A stretch of 64,000 nt of DNA, taken from the NCBI GenBank assembly GCA_020633495.1, contig JACKDR010000004.1, forward strand, positions 248,001 through 312,000, in the 5' to 3' direction. Position numbers and translations under genes: made by a program. The notes under the pieces are model-generated. The model made no database searches, had not been told where the DNA came from, and saw only the letters and a list, made by a program, of their open reading frames with translations. The DNA is from Kofleriaceae bacterium. GTDB taxonomy: Bacteria > Myxococcota_A > Polyangia > Haliangiales > Haliangiaceae. Shown here piece after piece: positions 10,187 through 18,677 of the stretch; within the stretch, counting starts at the first letter, position 1; each line of letters starts with the position of its first letter.

Positions 10187-10993
10187 ATGACGTCGACCAC
10201 CTCCCTCAAGGCGAACGATCACGAGACCACGCAGGCGCAGCGGCTGCTGGTCTACTCCCTCACCGGCCTGCTGGTCGTGACCGCGTGGATCGTCGAGATC
10301 GCGTTCCGCGATCCGTGCAACGGCGCGCCCGGCATCTGCAACCCGACGATGGGGCAGCGGCTGCCGCCGATGACCGACAGCCTGACCCTGCTGATCATCA
10401 TGGCCGGCATGGTCGCCGCCTACGAGTCGCGGTGGACGCTGCGGGTCGTCATCCCGGCGCTGGTCGGCGTCGGCCTGCTGGTGACCTCGGCGCTGCTGTA
10501 CGACGCCGCCAAGCCGATGCTGCTGATCGTCGTCACGACGATCACCGGCCTGACGATGATCTCGATGTCCGAGGGCATCCGGCGCGGCCACCGCGCCGCG
10601 TGGGCCTTCGCCACCGTGATCCTCGCGGTCCTGACCCTGATCTTCTTCTTCTCGTCGGCGCGCCTGCAGCGCGGCCTCGACGTGTCGCTGGTGGTCGCGG
10701 TGCTGCCGTCGCTGGCGTTCCTGCTGCCGCTGACCGTGGCGATGGCGACCACGGCGCCGCACCTGCTCGACGCGGACGGCAACCCCATCCACCAGGCCGC
10801 CAACGGCGGCGGCTCGCTGTCCGGGACCCGTCACGTCGTGGTGGGACTCGGGTTCCTGGCGCTCGGGCTCGCGATCACGACCGTCTCCTACACGGACGCG
10901 GCGTCCAGTCCCCGCGGTGGGAACTACGTCATCATGCTCGGTCCGATTGCCTACGGGATCGCCAGCATCATCCGCGGCCTCACCAGACGCTGA
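10187..10993 (+). CDS. Polytopic membrane protein of unknown function
   Basis: The 268-residue product shows about seven hydrophobic segments, for example LLVYSLTGLLVVTAWIVEIA, LTLLIIMAGMVAAY, VVIPALVGVGLLVTSALLY, MLLIVVTTITGLTMI, AFATVILAVLTLIFFFSS and VVAVLPSLAFLLPLTVAMA. It has no enzyme motif. A periplasmic loop with two cysteines (FRDPCNGAPGICN) after the first helix may form a disulfide. The ATG was chosen for the -10 box just upstream. It is in the same frame as the kinase before it only because of the apparent base insertion there. It converges with queE. Confidence 0.72.
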   Translation: MTSTTSLKANDHETTQAQRLLVYSLTGLLVVTAWIVEIAFRDPCNGAPGICNPTMGQRLPPMTDSLTLLIIMAGMVAAYESRWTLRVVIPALVGVGLLVTSALLYDAAKPMLLIVVTTITGLTMISMSEGIRRGHRAAWAFATVILAVLTLIFFFSSARLQRGLDVSLVVAVLPSLAFLLPLTVAMATTAPHLLDADGNPIHQAANGGGSLSGTRHVVVGLGFLALGLAITTVSYTDAASSPRGGNYVIMLGPIAYGIASIIRGLTRR

Positions 10994-11000
10994 CGCGCGC

Positions 11001-11624
11001 CTACGGCACGCCGATCAGCTTGTGCAGCTGGAGCGACAGCCGCCACCACGGCCGGCGGGTCGCCAGGTCGATCGCGCGGGCCAGGTGGTGGTCGTAGCGC
11101 TCGTCCATGCACGGCTGGACGAACCAGTGCTCGGCGGTCCAGTTGCTCTCGTAGCGGGCCAGGACGTCGTCGTCGACGGTGTCGTCGACGACGACCTTGA
11201 TCTCGGCGGCCGGCAGGTCGGGCAGCAGGTGGAAGCGGCCGTCGTGGAACTGCGGCTTGGGCGAGATCGTCAGCCAGTCGACCCGGGCCCGCAGCTCGCG
11301 GCTGCCATTGGACTCCATGTGGACCCGGAAGCCGGCGTCGCGCACGGCGTCGGCCAGCGGCGCGTCCCACTGCAGCGTCGGCTCGCCGCCGGTGACGATG
11401 ACGGTGCGGCTGCCGTGGCGATCGACCTCGCGCAGGCGGGCGACGATCTCGGCGGCGTCGAGGTGGATCGCGCCGTCGGCGGCGAAGTCGGTGTCGCACC
11501 AGGTGCACGCCAGGTTGCACACCGCGAAGCGCAGGAACACGCACGGGCGACCGGCGTGGGCGCCCTCGCCTTGCAGCGTGGGACCGAAGATCTCCTTGAC
11601 CAGGTACGGCTTGGGCCGGGACAT
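11001..11624 (-). CDS. queE: 7-carboxy-7-deazaguanine synthase (radical SAM)
   Basis: This 207-residue protein carries the radical SAM cluster motif CNLACTWC (Cys36, Cys40, Cys43; C-x3-C-x2-C) and an early FGPTLQGEGAHAGRPCVFLR block typical of QueE. VTGGEPTLQ is the GGE motif for the SAM amino group, and ISPKPQ is a later conserved block. QueE converts 6-carboxy-tetrahydropterin to CDG in preQ0/queuosine synthesis, using SAM, Mg2+ and a 4Fe-4S cluster in the cytoplasm. No other queuosine genes are nearby. The ATG is read from a promoter whose -10 box overlaps that of the divergent lipoprotein gene. Confidence 0.92.
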   Translation of the reverse strand: MSRPKPYLVKEIFGPTLQGEGAHAGRPCVFLRFAVCNLACTWCDTDFAADGAIHLDAAEIVARLREVDRHGSRTVIVTGGEPTLQWDAPLADAVRDAGFRVHMESNGSRELRARVDWLTISPKPQFHDGRFHLLPDLPAAEIKVVVDDTVDDDVLARYESNWTAEHWFVQPCMDERYDHHLARAIDLATRRPWWRLSLQLHKLIGVP

Positions 11625-11640
11625 GCGCTGCGCTAGCGTA
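11611..11640. promoter_or_regulatory. Bidirectional promoter with shared -10 box
   Basis: TTGGGC (11611-11616) is followed after 17 nt by TAGCGT (11634-11639), 6 nt before the ATG at 11646. The next base makes TAGCGTA, whose complement reads TACGCTA. The minus strand thus has TACGCT 10 nt before the queE ATG at 11624. One symmetric heptamer may serve both directions. Confidence 0.5.
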
Positions 11641-11645
11641 CCGCG

Positions 11646-12689
11646 ATGATCTCGAGCCGTCCGGGCGCGCCGCGCGCCGTCGCCACCGTCGCCGCCGTGC
11701 TCGCCATGGCCGCGGCGGCTGGGTGCAAGCGGTCGGCGAGCCAGGCGCCGCCCCCGGCCGACGCCGCGGTCGTCAGCGACCGGGGCGGGGACGACGCCGG
11801 CGGCGCGACCGAGGGTGGCAGCGACGAACGGGACGAGCGGGCGCCGGTGCCCTCGGGCTGCGAGCGCCTGCCGTTCGCCGCCGAGCTCCCGCTGGCCGAG
11901 GCCTCGGGCGCGGCGGTGATGACCGTCGACGGCCGCGCGGTCGTGCTGGTGGTCGGCGACAGCGGCACCGCCGGCGCCTACGTGCTGGCCGACGCCACCA
12001 CCGGCGAGGTCGTCGAGCGAGGCCAGCTGCCGCTGGGCACCGGCGCCGGCGACGACGTCGAGGGCATCTCGACCGACGGCGACGCGATCTGGGGCGTGAC
12101 CTCCGCGGGCTGGATGCGGCGGTGGCGGCGCGACGGCCACGGCTTCGCGCTGGTCGACGGGCCGTACCCGGTGGCGCCGGTCGACGACACGATCCCGCTG
12201 ACGCCCCGGTTCGGCGGCATCGGCGCGACGCCGACCGACAGCCTGGCGTGCCGGGGCAACGGCGTGAACTGCGGCAAGAACTACGAGGGCCTGTGCGTGG
12301 CGCCGGGCGAGCCGCCGGGCGGCTGCGCCGGCTACCTGGCGGCCAAGGCGGACGGCCGGCTGTGGTGCCTGGTCCGCGCCGGCGCCCGGCTGGTCGCCGA
12401 TCCGACGCGCTCCATCGACGCCGGCCCCGCCGACGTCCTGGCCGGCTGCGACGTCAGCGCCGACGGCGCCTCGCTGTGGCTGGGCGCCAACGGCTTCGGC
12501 GGCCGGACCCTGTGGCGGGTCACCGGCTGGCGCGAGCCCGCGACCGCGCAGGTGGCGCCGCTGCAGGCGCTGGGCGACGGCTTCCCCGAGGCGATCGCCC
12601 TCGGCCCCGACGACGTCGTCTACCGGTTCAGCGACACCGGCGGCGCACCCAGCCTGGCCGGCCGCTGGCGGTGCCCGCCGCCGCGATAG
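11646..12689 (+). CDS. Lipoprotein with propeller-like repeats, unknown function
   Basis: The 347-residue product has a signal peptide ending in the lipobox AAAGC and a low-complexity acidic linker up to about residue 75. A beta-rich region follows with recurring Gly-Asp turns (VVLVVGDSGTAGAYVLADAT; GISTDGDAIWGVTSAGWMRR; LSADG-like CDVSADGASLWLGANG). The spacing suggests a beta-propeller related to secreted esterase-like or SdiA-type lipoproteins, but no catalytic motif can be named. Four cysteines in LACRGNGVNC and LCVAPGEPPGGC may form disulfides. It is transcribed divergently from queE from a shared promoter, with a leaderless start. Confidence 0.65.
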   Translation: MISSRPGAPRAVATVAAVLAMAAAAGCKRSASQAPPPADAAVVSDRGGDDAGGATEGGSDERDERAPVPSGCERLPFAAELPLAEASGAAVMTVDGRAVVLVVGDSGTAGAYVLADATTGEVVERGQLPLGTGAGDDVEGISTDGDAIWGVTSAGWMRRWRRDGHGFALVDGPYPVAPVDDTIPLTPRFGGIGATPTDSLACRGNGVNCGKNYEGLCVAPGEPPGGCAGYLAAKADGRLWCLVRAGARLVADPTRSIDAGPADVLAGCDVSADGASLWLGANGFGGRTLWRVTGWREPATAQVAPLQALGDGFPEAIALGPDDVVYRFSDTGGAPSLAGRWRCPPPR

Positions 12690-12720
12690 CCGGGTTTTTC
12701 GGCCCCGGGCGGCCGCCTGC

Positions 12721-12726
12721 TAGGAT
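12721..12726 (+). promoter_or_regulatory. -10 box for leaderless nrdR mRNA
   Basis: TAGGAT ends 7 nt before the GTG of nrdR at 12734. The spacing puts the transcript start at the start codon. Confidence 0.5.
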
Positions 12727-12733
12727 CGCGCCC

Positions 12734-13216
12734 GTGCAGTGCCCCAACTGCGGCGGCGACACGACGGTCAGCGAGACCCGGTCGGTCGGCAAGAACCTGA
12801 TGCGCCGGCGTCGGGTCTGCTCGTCGTGCAAGCTGCGGTTCACGACCCGCGAGGAGATCGCGGCGCCGAACCTGCGGGTCGAGAAGCGCCGCGGCGGCGT
12901 CGAGCCCTACGACCGCGCCAAGCTGCGCCGCGCCGTGACCCGGGTCTGCGACTGGCGGCCGGTCGAGGCCACGACGGTCGACGAGCTGATCGACCACGTC
13001 GAGGCCCAGCTGACCAAGGCGCAGGCGCGGACCGTGCGGTGGTCGCGCCTGGTCGAGCTGGTGGTCGACGCCCTGCGCGGGGTCGACGGGGTCGCGGCGC
13101 GCCGCATGCAGGCCGACTACCTCGACGACACCGGGGCGCTCCGGCTCGACGACGGCGCCGAGGCCCGCCCCGGCGCGACGCCGCCTCAGCTCGGCCTGTT
13201 CGAGGACGAGGAGTAG
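12734..13216 (+). CDS. nrdR: Transcriptional repressor NrdR
   Basis: This 160-residue protein begins MQCPNCGGDTTVSETR and has the paired CPNC/CSSC zinc ribbon with RRRRVCSSCKLRFTTREE. A full ATP-cone follows from about residue 47 (RVEKRRGGVEPYDRAKLRRA). NrdR senses ATP/dATP and represses ribonucleotide reductase genes by binding tandem NrdR boxes. The start GTG is set by the -10 box 7 nt upstream. The acidic tail (about 15 extra residues, ending GLFEDEE) is slightly longer than usual. No nrd gene or clear NrdR box is visible in the window. It precedes the PECR-like reductase gene but has its own promoter. Confidence 0.95.
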   Translation: MQCPNCGGDTTVSETRSVGKNLMRRRRVCSSCKLRFTTREEIAAPNLRVEKRRGGVEPYDRAKLRRAVTRVCDWRPVEATTVDELIDHVEAQLTKAQARTVRWSRLVELVVDALRGVDGVAARRMQADYLDDTGALRLDDGAEARPGATPPQLGLFEDEE

Positions 13217-13239
13217 CGCGCGCCGCGCGCGAAGCCGGG

Positions 13240-13245
13240 TATCCT
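13240..13245 (+). promoter_or_regulatory. -10 box for leaderless SDR mRNA
   Basis: TATCCT lies 8 nt before the ATG at 13254; no clear -35 box can be seen. Confidence 0.45.
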
Positions 13246-13253
13246 GCCGCGCG

Positions 13254-14078
13254 ATGCGGCAGCTCCCCTCCCCCGAATCGCAACGGATCTTCGCCCCCGG
13301 CCTCCTCGCCGACCAGGTCGCCCTGATCACCGGCGGCGGCTCCGGCATCGGCCTCGCCACCGCGATCGAGATGACCCGGCTCGGCGCCAGGGTCGCGATC
13401 TGCGGCCGCACCTTCGACAAGCTGGTCGCGGCGCGCGCCGAGATCGTCGCCGCCACCGGCGTCGCCGAGGACCGCGTCCACATCGCGGCGTGCGACATCC
13501 GCGAGCCCGAGCAGGTGACCGCGCTGGTGGCCGGCGTGGTCGAGGCGTTCGGCGGCGTCGACATCCTGCTCAACAACGCCGGCGGCCAGTTCCCGTCGCC
13601 GGCGCAGCTGATCTCGCCCAACGGCTTCGCCGCGGTCGTGAAGAACAACCTGATCGGCACGTTCCACGTCACCCGCGAGGTCGCCAACCAGTCGATGATC
13701 CCGCGCAAGCGCGGCCGCATCATCAACGTGATCGCCAACATCTACCGCGGCTTCCCCGGCATGGCCCACACCGGCGCGGCGCGCGCCGGGGTCGAGAACC
13801 TGACGATGAGCCTCGCCGTCGAGTGGTCGCAGTTCGGCATCCAGGTCAACGCGGTGGCGCCCGGCGTGATCCTGTCGACCGGCACCAAGCGCTACCCGCC
13901 GGAGATCCTCGACCGCGCGGTGCGCAAGACCCCGGCCAAGCGGGCCGGCACCGTCGACGAGGTCGCCGCGTCGATCATCTTCCTGGCGTCGCCGGCGGCG
14001 GACTTCATCACCGGCGCGACGCTGCGCATCGACGGCGGCCAGGCCCTGTGGGGCGACGCCTGGGAGCTACCGGACTGA
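13254..14078 (+). CDS. PECR-like short-chain dehydrogenase (trans-2-enoyl-CoA reductase type)
   Basis: This 274-residue SDR has the nucleotide motif TGGGSGIG (about 25-32), NNAGG (about 108-112) and a C-terminal DGG. The usual YxxxK is absent; the matching stretch reads GMAHTGAARAGVENLTMSLA. That HxGAARA form is the one found in peroxisomal trans-2-enoyl-CoA reductase and dienoyl-CoA reductase relatives, so it is a family trait and not damage. The product PAKRAGTVDEVAASIIFLASPAADFITG also fits PECR. An NADPH-dependent reduction of enoyl-CoA esters in fatty-acid metabolism is inferred. It is followed by an unrelated HhH protein gene after 31 nt. Confidence 0.85.
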   Translation: MRQLPSPESQRIFAPGLLADQVALITGGGSGIGLATAIEMTRLGARVAICGRTFDKLVAARAEIVAATGVAEDRVHIAACDIREPEQVTALVAGVVEAFGGVDILLNNAGGQFPSPAQLISPNGFAAVVKNNLIGTFHVTREVANQSMIPRKRGRIINVIANIYRGFPGMAHTGAARAGVENLTMSLAVEWSQFGIQVNAVAPGVILSTGTKRYPPEILDRAVRKTPAKRAGTVDEVAASIIFLASPAADFITGATLRIDGGQALWGDAWELPD

Positions 14079-14109
14079 GCCGCGCGGCGACCGGCGCGAC
14101 GAGGCGGCC

Positions 14110-14982
14110 ATGACCAACGAGCGGATCGCCCACACCCTCGAGGAGATCGCGACGCTGCTCGAGCAGCAGGACGCGTCGCCGCACCGGGTGCGGGCGTGGC
14201 GCGCCGGCGCCCAGGCGGCGCGGGCGCACCCGCGCGAGCTCGGCGACGTCTTCCACGACCACGGCCGGGTCGGGCTCGAGGCGATCCCGCACATCGGCGT
14301 CCACCTGTCGGCGATCATCATCGAGCTGTTGCGCAGCGGCCACGTCCGCCTGCTCGATCGCCTGCGCGGCGAGGTCACGCCCGAGGCCGTGTTCGCGCGC
14401 CTGCCCGGCATCGGCGACGAGCTGGCGGCGCGGATCCACCACGAGCTCGGCGTCGAGACCCTCGAGGAGCTCGAGGTCGCCGCCCACGACGGTCGGCTGG
14501 CCGCGGTCGAGGGCTTCGGGCCGCGCCGGGTCGAGGCGGTGCGCGACCTGCTCGACGCCCGCCTGGCGCGGGCCCGCCGCCACGGCGTCCTGGCCCACGG
14601 CCCGCGCCACGCCCCGCCGGTGGCGCTGCTGCTCGACGTCGATCGCCGCTACCGCGACGGCGCCGCCGCCGGGACCCTGCGGACGATCGCGCCGCGCCGC
14701 TTCAACCCGGGCGGCGAGGCCTGGCTGCCGCTGCTCCACGACGACCGCGACGGCTGGTCGCTGACCGCGCTGTACTCCAACACCGCCCTCGCCCACCAGC
14801 TGGGCCGGACCCGCGACTGGGTCGTGATCTACGCCGCCCGCGACGGCGAGGAGGACCGCGCCACCGTCGTCACCGAGACCCGCGGCCCGCTGCGCGGCCG
14901 GCGCGTCGTGCGCGGCCGCGAGGACGAGTGCGCGGCGTGGTACGGCACCGCGGGCGGCCCCGGCGGCGCGCAGATTCCCTGA
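14110..14982 (+). CDS. PolX-type helix-hairpin-helix protein without polymerase domain
   Basis: The 290-residue protein opens with a PolX/Pol-beta N-terminal fold: NERIAHTLEEIATLLEQQ, then RVRAWRAGAQAARAHP. Two helix-hairpin-helix motifs follow (IPHIGVHLSAIIIELLRSG; LPGIGDELAARIHHELGV) and a third GFGPRRVEAVRDLL. In PolX enzymes this is followed by a nucleotidyltransferase palm and PHP domain. Here the last 110 residues are instead a small unidentified beta domain (LLLDVDRRYRDG; DWVVIYAARDGEEDRATVV). DNA binding is likely and catalysis is not. It lies between the SDR and an ECF sigma gene on the same strand. Confidence 0.78.
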   Translation: MTNERIAHTLEEIATLLEQQDASPHRVRAWRAGAQAARAHPRELGDVFHDHGRVGLEAIPHIGVHLSAIIIELLRSGHVRLLDRLRGEVTPEAVFARLPGIGDELAARIHHELGVETLEELEVAAHDGRLAAVEGFGPRRVEAVRDLLDARLARARRHGVLAHGPRHAPPVALLLDVDRRYRDGAAAGTLRTIAPRRFNPGGEAWLPLLHDDRDGWSLTALYSNTALAHQLGRTRDWVVIYAARDGEEDRATVVTETRGPLRGRRVVRGREDECAAWYGTAGGPGGAQIP

Positions 14983-15018
14983 CGGATCCGGGGCGCCGCC
15001 CACAATCCCCGGGTAGGC

Positions 15019-15534
15019 ATGCGCGACGCGCCCCCAGCGTTCCAGGAGCTGTACCGGGCCGAGCTGGCCTACGTGGTGCGGACCCTGCAGCGACTCGGCG
15101 TCGCGTCCGCGGATCTCGAGGACGCCGCCCAGGACGTGTTCGTCACCGCGTACCGCCGCCGCGCCGATCGCGACGCCGACCGGCCGGTGCGACCGTGGCT
15201 GTTCGGCATCGCCTTCCGTGTGGTCGGCAACTACCGCCAGAAGGCGCACCGGCGCCGCGAGATCGCCACGGACGAGGTCGTCGCCGCGGCGGCCGGCCCG
15301 TCCCCCGAGGACGACGCCAGCACCCGGCAACGTCGCGAGCTGCTGATGCGCGCCCTCGACCGGCTCGACCTCGACCACCGCGCGGTCGCGGTCCTGTTCG
15401 AGATCGAGGGGCTCGCGGCGCCGACGATCGCCGAGATCCTCGGCATCCCGGTCAACACGGTCTACTCGCGGGCCCGCGCGGCCCGCCACAAGCTGCTCGA
15501 CGCGACCCGCGAGATGCGGGGAGGGAAGCGATGA
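15019..15534 (+). CDS. ECF-type RNA polymerase sigma factor
   Basis: At 171 residues this is a standard ECF sigma. Region 2 spans about 8-75 (FQELYRAELAYVVRTL; DLEDAAQDVFVTAYRR; RPWLFGIAFRVVGNYRQ), and region 4 spans about 110-160 (ALDRLDLDHRAVAVLFEIEG; TIAEILGIPVNTVYSRARAA). The stop overlaps the ATG of the next gene (ATGA), which encodes a membrane protein whose N-terminus looks like a short sigma-binding region. The pair is probably a sigma/anti-sigma-like module. The targets are unknown. Confidence 0.93.
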   Translation: MRDAPPAFQELYRAELAYVVRTLQRLGVASADLEDAAQDVFVTAYRRRADRDADRPVRPWLFGIAFRVVGNYRQKAHRRREIATDEVVAAAAGPSPEDDASTRQRRELLMRALDRLDLDHRAVAVLFEIEGLAAPTIAEILGIPVNTVYSRARAARHKLLDATREMRGGKR

Positions 15535-18500
15535 CAGGCATCGACGATCTGCCGGCGCGCAGCGCCGAGCTCGACGAGCTGCTCGACGCCGAGCGACCGG
15601 TCCCGCCGCCGCCGCCGGGCCTCGAGGCGCGCGTGCTGGCCGGGGTCGCCGCGGCGCTGGGCTGGGGTGGTCCTGGAGGTGGAGGCGCCGCCGGTGGCCT
15701 GGGCGCGCTGGGCAAGGTGATGCTCGCGATGGCGATGATCGGGGCGCTGCTCGGCGGTGGCTACCTGGTGCTCGGCGGGCGCGACACCTCATCCCCCCCC
15801 GGTCGTCCCGAGGCAGCGGGCCACGTCGATGGCCACGGGCTGGCGCCGGCGAACGCCGCGGCGAGCCCGGACGACGCCGACCTGCCGGCGTGGTTCGGTG
15901 ATCCTGACCGGCCGGCGCGGCGCATTGCGGGCACGGTCCTCCAGGCCGGCGCGCCCGTGGCGAGCGCCCGCGTGATCCTGACCAGCGCCGCCAGCGCGGC
16001 GGGGGCGACGTCGCCGCGGGAGGTGGTCACCGACGACGCCGGCCACTTCGACTTCGGCCGCCGCCGCGCGGCGATCTACGAGGTCTCCGCCGCGGTCGCC
16101 GGTGAGGGCGAAGGCGCGGTCCGGATCGACACCCGTGATCCCGGGGCTCACCCGGCCTCCGACGCGTTGACGCTCGTGCTGCCGGGCTGCGCCCACGCGC
16201 TGGTCGGGACCGTCCGCGACGCCTCGGGCGGCGTGATCGCGGGCGCCGAGGTGCGACGGGCGCTCGGGCCGAGGTTCGACGCGCGGCCCGTGGGCGCGGG
16301 CGCCCGTACGGACGACGCGGGCACCTACATCCTGTGTGCGGCGCCGGGACCGATCACCGCCGTCGTGGCCGCCCAGGGCTACGGGTCGGTGAGCGTGACC
16401 GACACCGTGTTCGGTCGACGCCACCTCGACGTCGACCTGGTGCAGGAGGCCGTGGTGATCGGCCGCGTCGTCGATGGCGACGGCGCGACCGGCGTCGCGG
16501 GCGTCGCGGTCTCGGTGTGGCCCGCGTCGTGGCCGGCGCGTCGCTGGCCGACCCCCACCAGCGTGATCAGTGGGGCGGATGGCCGGTTCCGGATCACCGG
16601 GCTCGACCCCGGGCGTCACGTGCTGTCCGCGCGCACCGGACCGCGGCAGAGCGACAACGTCCCGGTGATCGCCGGCGCCGGCGCGGAGACCGCCGAGGTG
16701 GTGCTCCGCCTCGGCGCGCCGATGGTCGAGGTCCGCGGTCGCGTCGTCGAGAACGGCCACGCCGTGGTGGGGGCCACCGTGATCGCGACCCGCGGCGAGG
16801 CCGCGGCCCGGCGGCGTCTCGTCGGCAGCCCGCCCACGGACGAGGCCGGCCGGTTCGCCCTGCGGATCGCGAGCTCGTCCCGACTCGGCTTCGAGGTTCC
16901 CGGCCACGACGTCACCGCGCCGGCGTGGGTCGACGTCCCCGACGACGGGCGGCGCGACGTCGTCATCGACGTCCGATCGCGCGGCGTCATCCGCGGCACC
17001 GTGACCGCCGGCGGTCATCCGATCGCGGACGCTGAGGTCTCGACCCCGGGCGGCCTCGTCGACGGCTGGGTGACGACGACCTCCGACGCCCAGGGCCGCT
17101 ACGAGCTGCGCGGGCTGTCCGCCGGGGATCACCCGCTGTACGCGCAGAGCTTCGCGGCCAGGGCGTTCGCGACCGAGCGCGCCGTCCGCACCGTGACGCT
17201 GGCCGACCGCGAGGTGCGCGACCCCGTCGACCTCGTCCTCGATGGTGCAGCCTCCATCCGGGGCACGCTGGTCGACCAGGACGGCGCACCGCTACCTCGA
17301 CTGGCGGTCCGCTACACCGACGCTCGCACCGGCGACCTGTGCCGGGCCATCACCGACGACGACGGCGGGTTCGTGTGCGACATGATGGCGGGGGGCGGCC
17401 GCTACGTCCCGGTGGTGCGGCCCGACGACGCCTCGAGCGTTGCGTTGCCCGCGGTCGGAGACGGCCTCGCCGCGGTCGAGCTTCCCGACGGCGCGAGCCA
17501 GGTCGTCGGGGTACGGCTGCAGGTCAGGGCCGACCGACGGCGGATCGCCGGCCGTGTCGTCGACCAGGACGGCGTGCCGTACCCGGACGTGGCCCTGCGC
17601 GCGATCGATGCCAGCACCGGGTACGGTCCCGACCAGCTGCCGTGGACCGGCGGCGACGTCGCGTTCTCCGACGGTGACGGCGGCTTCGAGGTCGAGGTCT
17701 GGGGCGACACCGCGTACACCGTGCACGCCCGCGCCGCGGGTGGCGCCGAGGCCTCGGTCGCGGACGTACGCGGCGGCGCCGACGACGTGGTCGTCCGGAT
17801 CGAGGCGCCGGGCGCGCTCCGCGGGACCCTGATCGGCTTCGCGCACCGCCCGGACGCGTGGGTGCGCCCGCTCGGCAACACGATCGACGTGGTCCCGGTC
17901 CGCGTCGACGGCGAGTCGGTCGCGGTCGATGGCCTGCGCGCCGGGCGCTACGCGGTGTTCGCACGCTCGCGCGACGAGGCGGCGGCCGCCGAGGTCGAGG
18001 TCGTCGCCGGCGCGACCACCAGGTTCGAGCTGCGACGCCCGCCGGACGCGCACTTCGTGCTGCGCGTCGTCGACTTCATCAGCGGCACGCCGCTCGCCGG
18101 GGTCGCCTGCAGCGTCGCGCCTTCGATCCCCGGCCTCGAGGGCTCCAATCCTGGCGTCGCGGCGGCGACGCCGACCGACGCCGACGGCCGGGTCGAGCTG
18201 GACGGCCCCTCGGGGACCGTCCTGGTGGGGTGCCTGGCGCGCCCCCGAGGCAACAGCGAGGGTGCGGCGCGGGTCGTGGCCGCCGCCGCGACCACCCTCG
18301 AGGTGGAGATCCCGGTGGTGACCCAGCGCGGGACCGGCAACGGCCTCGGCGCGCGTCTCGGCCTCGACGTCAGCGGCGCGGGCTTTCAGCACCCGGTCGT
18401 CGAGCTGCGTCCGGGCGGCGCCGCCGAACGCGCCGGCCTGCGCGTCGGCGACCTGGTCGTGGCGATCGACGGACGAGACGTCACCACGCTGACCGACCTG

Positions 18501-18617
18501 GGCGTCGACCAGCTCGTCGGCAGCACCGAGGTCGGCGCCACGCTTGCGCTCGCGGTGCGCCGAGGAGGGACGGCCCGCACCGTCGACGTCATCGTCGAGG
18601 GACCGTGGTGGCGCTGA
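15531..18617 (+). CDS. Membrane protein with carboxypeptidase-regulatory-like repeats and C-terminal PDZ
   Basis: This 1028-residue protein starts at an ATG overlapping the sigma gene stop, with GGGGAGGGA upstream. Residues 1-45 are acidic and helical (LDELLDAERPVPPPPPGLEA), like the cytosolic ends of anti-sigma factors in this group. A transmembrane helix lies at about 61-82. A long periplasmic part follows, built of about nine CarboxypepD_reg-type Ig-like repeats (IAGTVLQAGAPVASARVILT; IRGTVTAGGHPIADAEVSTP; IAGRVVDQDGVPYPDVALRA). The last 85 residues are a PDZ domain (ELRPGGAAERAGLRVGDLVV). Coupling to the ECF sigma suggests envelope sensing. No zf-HC2 zinc motif is present. Confidence 0.82.
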   Translation: MTGIDDLPARSAELDELLDAERPVPPPPPGLEARVLAGVAAALGWGGPGGGGAAGGLGALGKVMLAMAMIGALLGGGYLVLGGRDTSSPPGRPEAAGHVDGHGLAPANAAASPDDADLPAWFGDPDRPARRIAGTVLQAGAPVASARVILTSAASAAGATSPREVVTDDAGHFDFGRRRAAIYEVSAAVAGEGEGAVRIDTRDPGAHPASDALTLVLPGCAHALVGTVRDASGGVIAGAEVRRALGPRFDARPVGAGARTDDAGTYILCAAPGPITAVVAAQGYGSVSVTDTVFGRRHLDVDLVQEAVVIGRVVDGDGATGVAGVAVSVWPASWPARRWPTPTSVISGADGRFRITGLDPGRHVLSARTGPRQSDNVPVIAGAGAETAEVVLRLGAPMVEVRGRVVENGHAVVGATVIATRGEAAARRRLVGSPPTDEAGRFALRIASSSRLGFEVPGHDVTAPAWVDVPDDGRRDVVIDVRSRGVIRGTVTAGGHPIADAEVSTPGGLVDGWVTTTSDAQGRYELRGLSAGDHPLYAQSFAARAFATERAVRTVTLADREVRDPVDLVLDGAASIRGTLVDQDGAPLPRLAVRYTDARTGDLCRAITDDDGGFVCDMMAGGGRYVPVVRPDDASSVALPAVGDGLAAVELPDGASQVVGVRLQVRADRRRIAGRVVDQDGVPYPDVALRAIDASTGYGPDQLPWTGGDVAFSDGDGGFEVEVWGDTAYTVHARAAGGAEASVADVRGGADDVVVRIEAPGALRGTLIGFAHRPDAWVRPLGNTIDVVPVRVDGESVAVDGLRAGRYAVFARSRDEAAAAEVEVVAGATTRFELRRPPDAHFVLRVVDFISGTPLAGVACSVAPSIPGLEGSNPGVAAATPTDADGRVELDGPSGTVLVGCLARPRGNSEGAARVVAAAATTLEVEIPVVTQRGTGNGLGARLGLDVSGAGFQHPVVELRPGGAAERAGLRVGDLVVAIDGRDVTTLTDLGVDQLVGSTEVGATLALAVRRGGTARTVDVIVEGPWWR

Positions 18618-18664
18618 CCCGGGCGGCCGCCGGCGACGGCGCCGCCACGCCGTACCGGGTGCGC

Positions 18665-18670
18665 TATGCT
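18665..18670 (+). promoter_or_regulatory. -10 box for leaderless Uma2 mRNA
   Basis: TATGCT ends 7 nt before the ATG at 18678. It overlaps an upstream in-frame ATG at 18666, which would then not be transcribed. Confidence 0.5.
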
Positions 18671-18677
18671 CGACCCG

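Noticed and set aside
13254..14078. SDR with lost active-site Tyr, taken as a dead enzyme
   Set aside because: The HxGAARA variant is the normal form in PECR/dienoyl-CoA reductase relatives.
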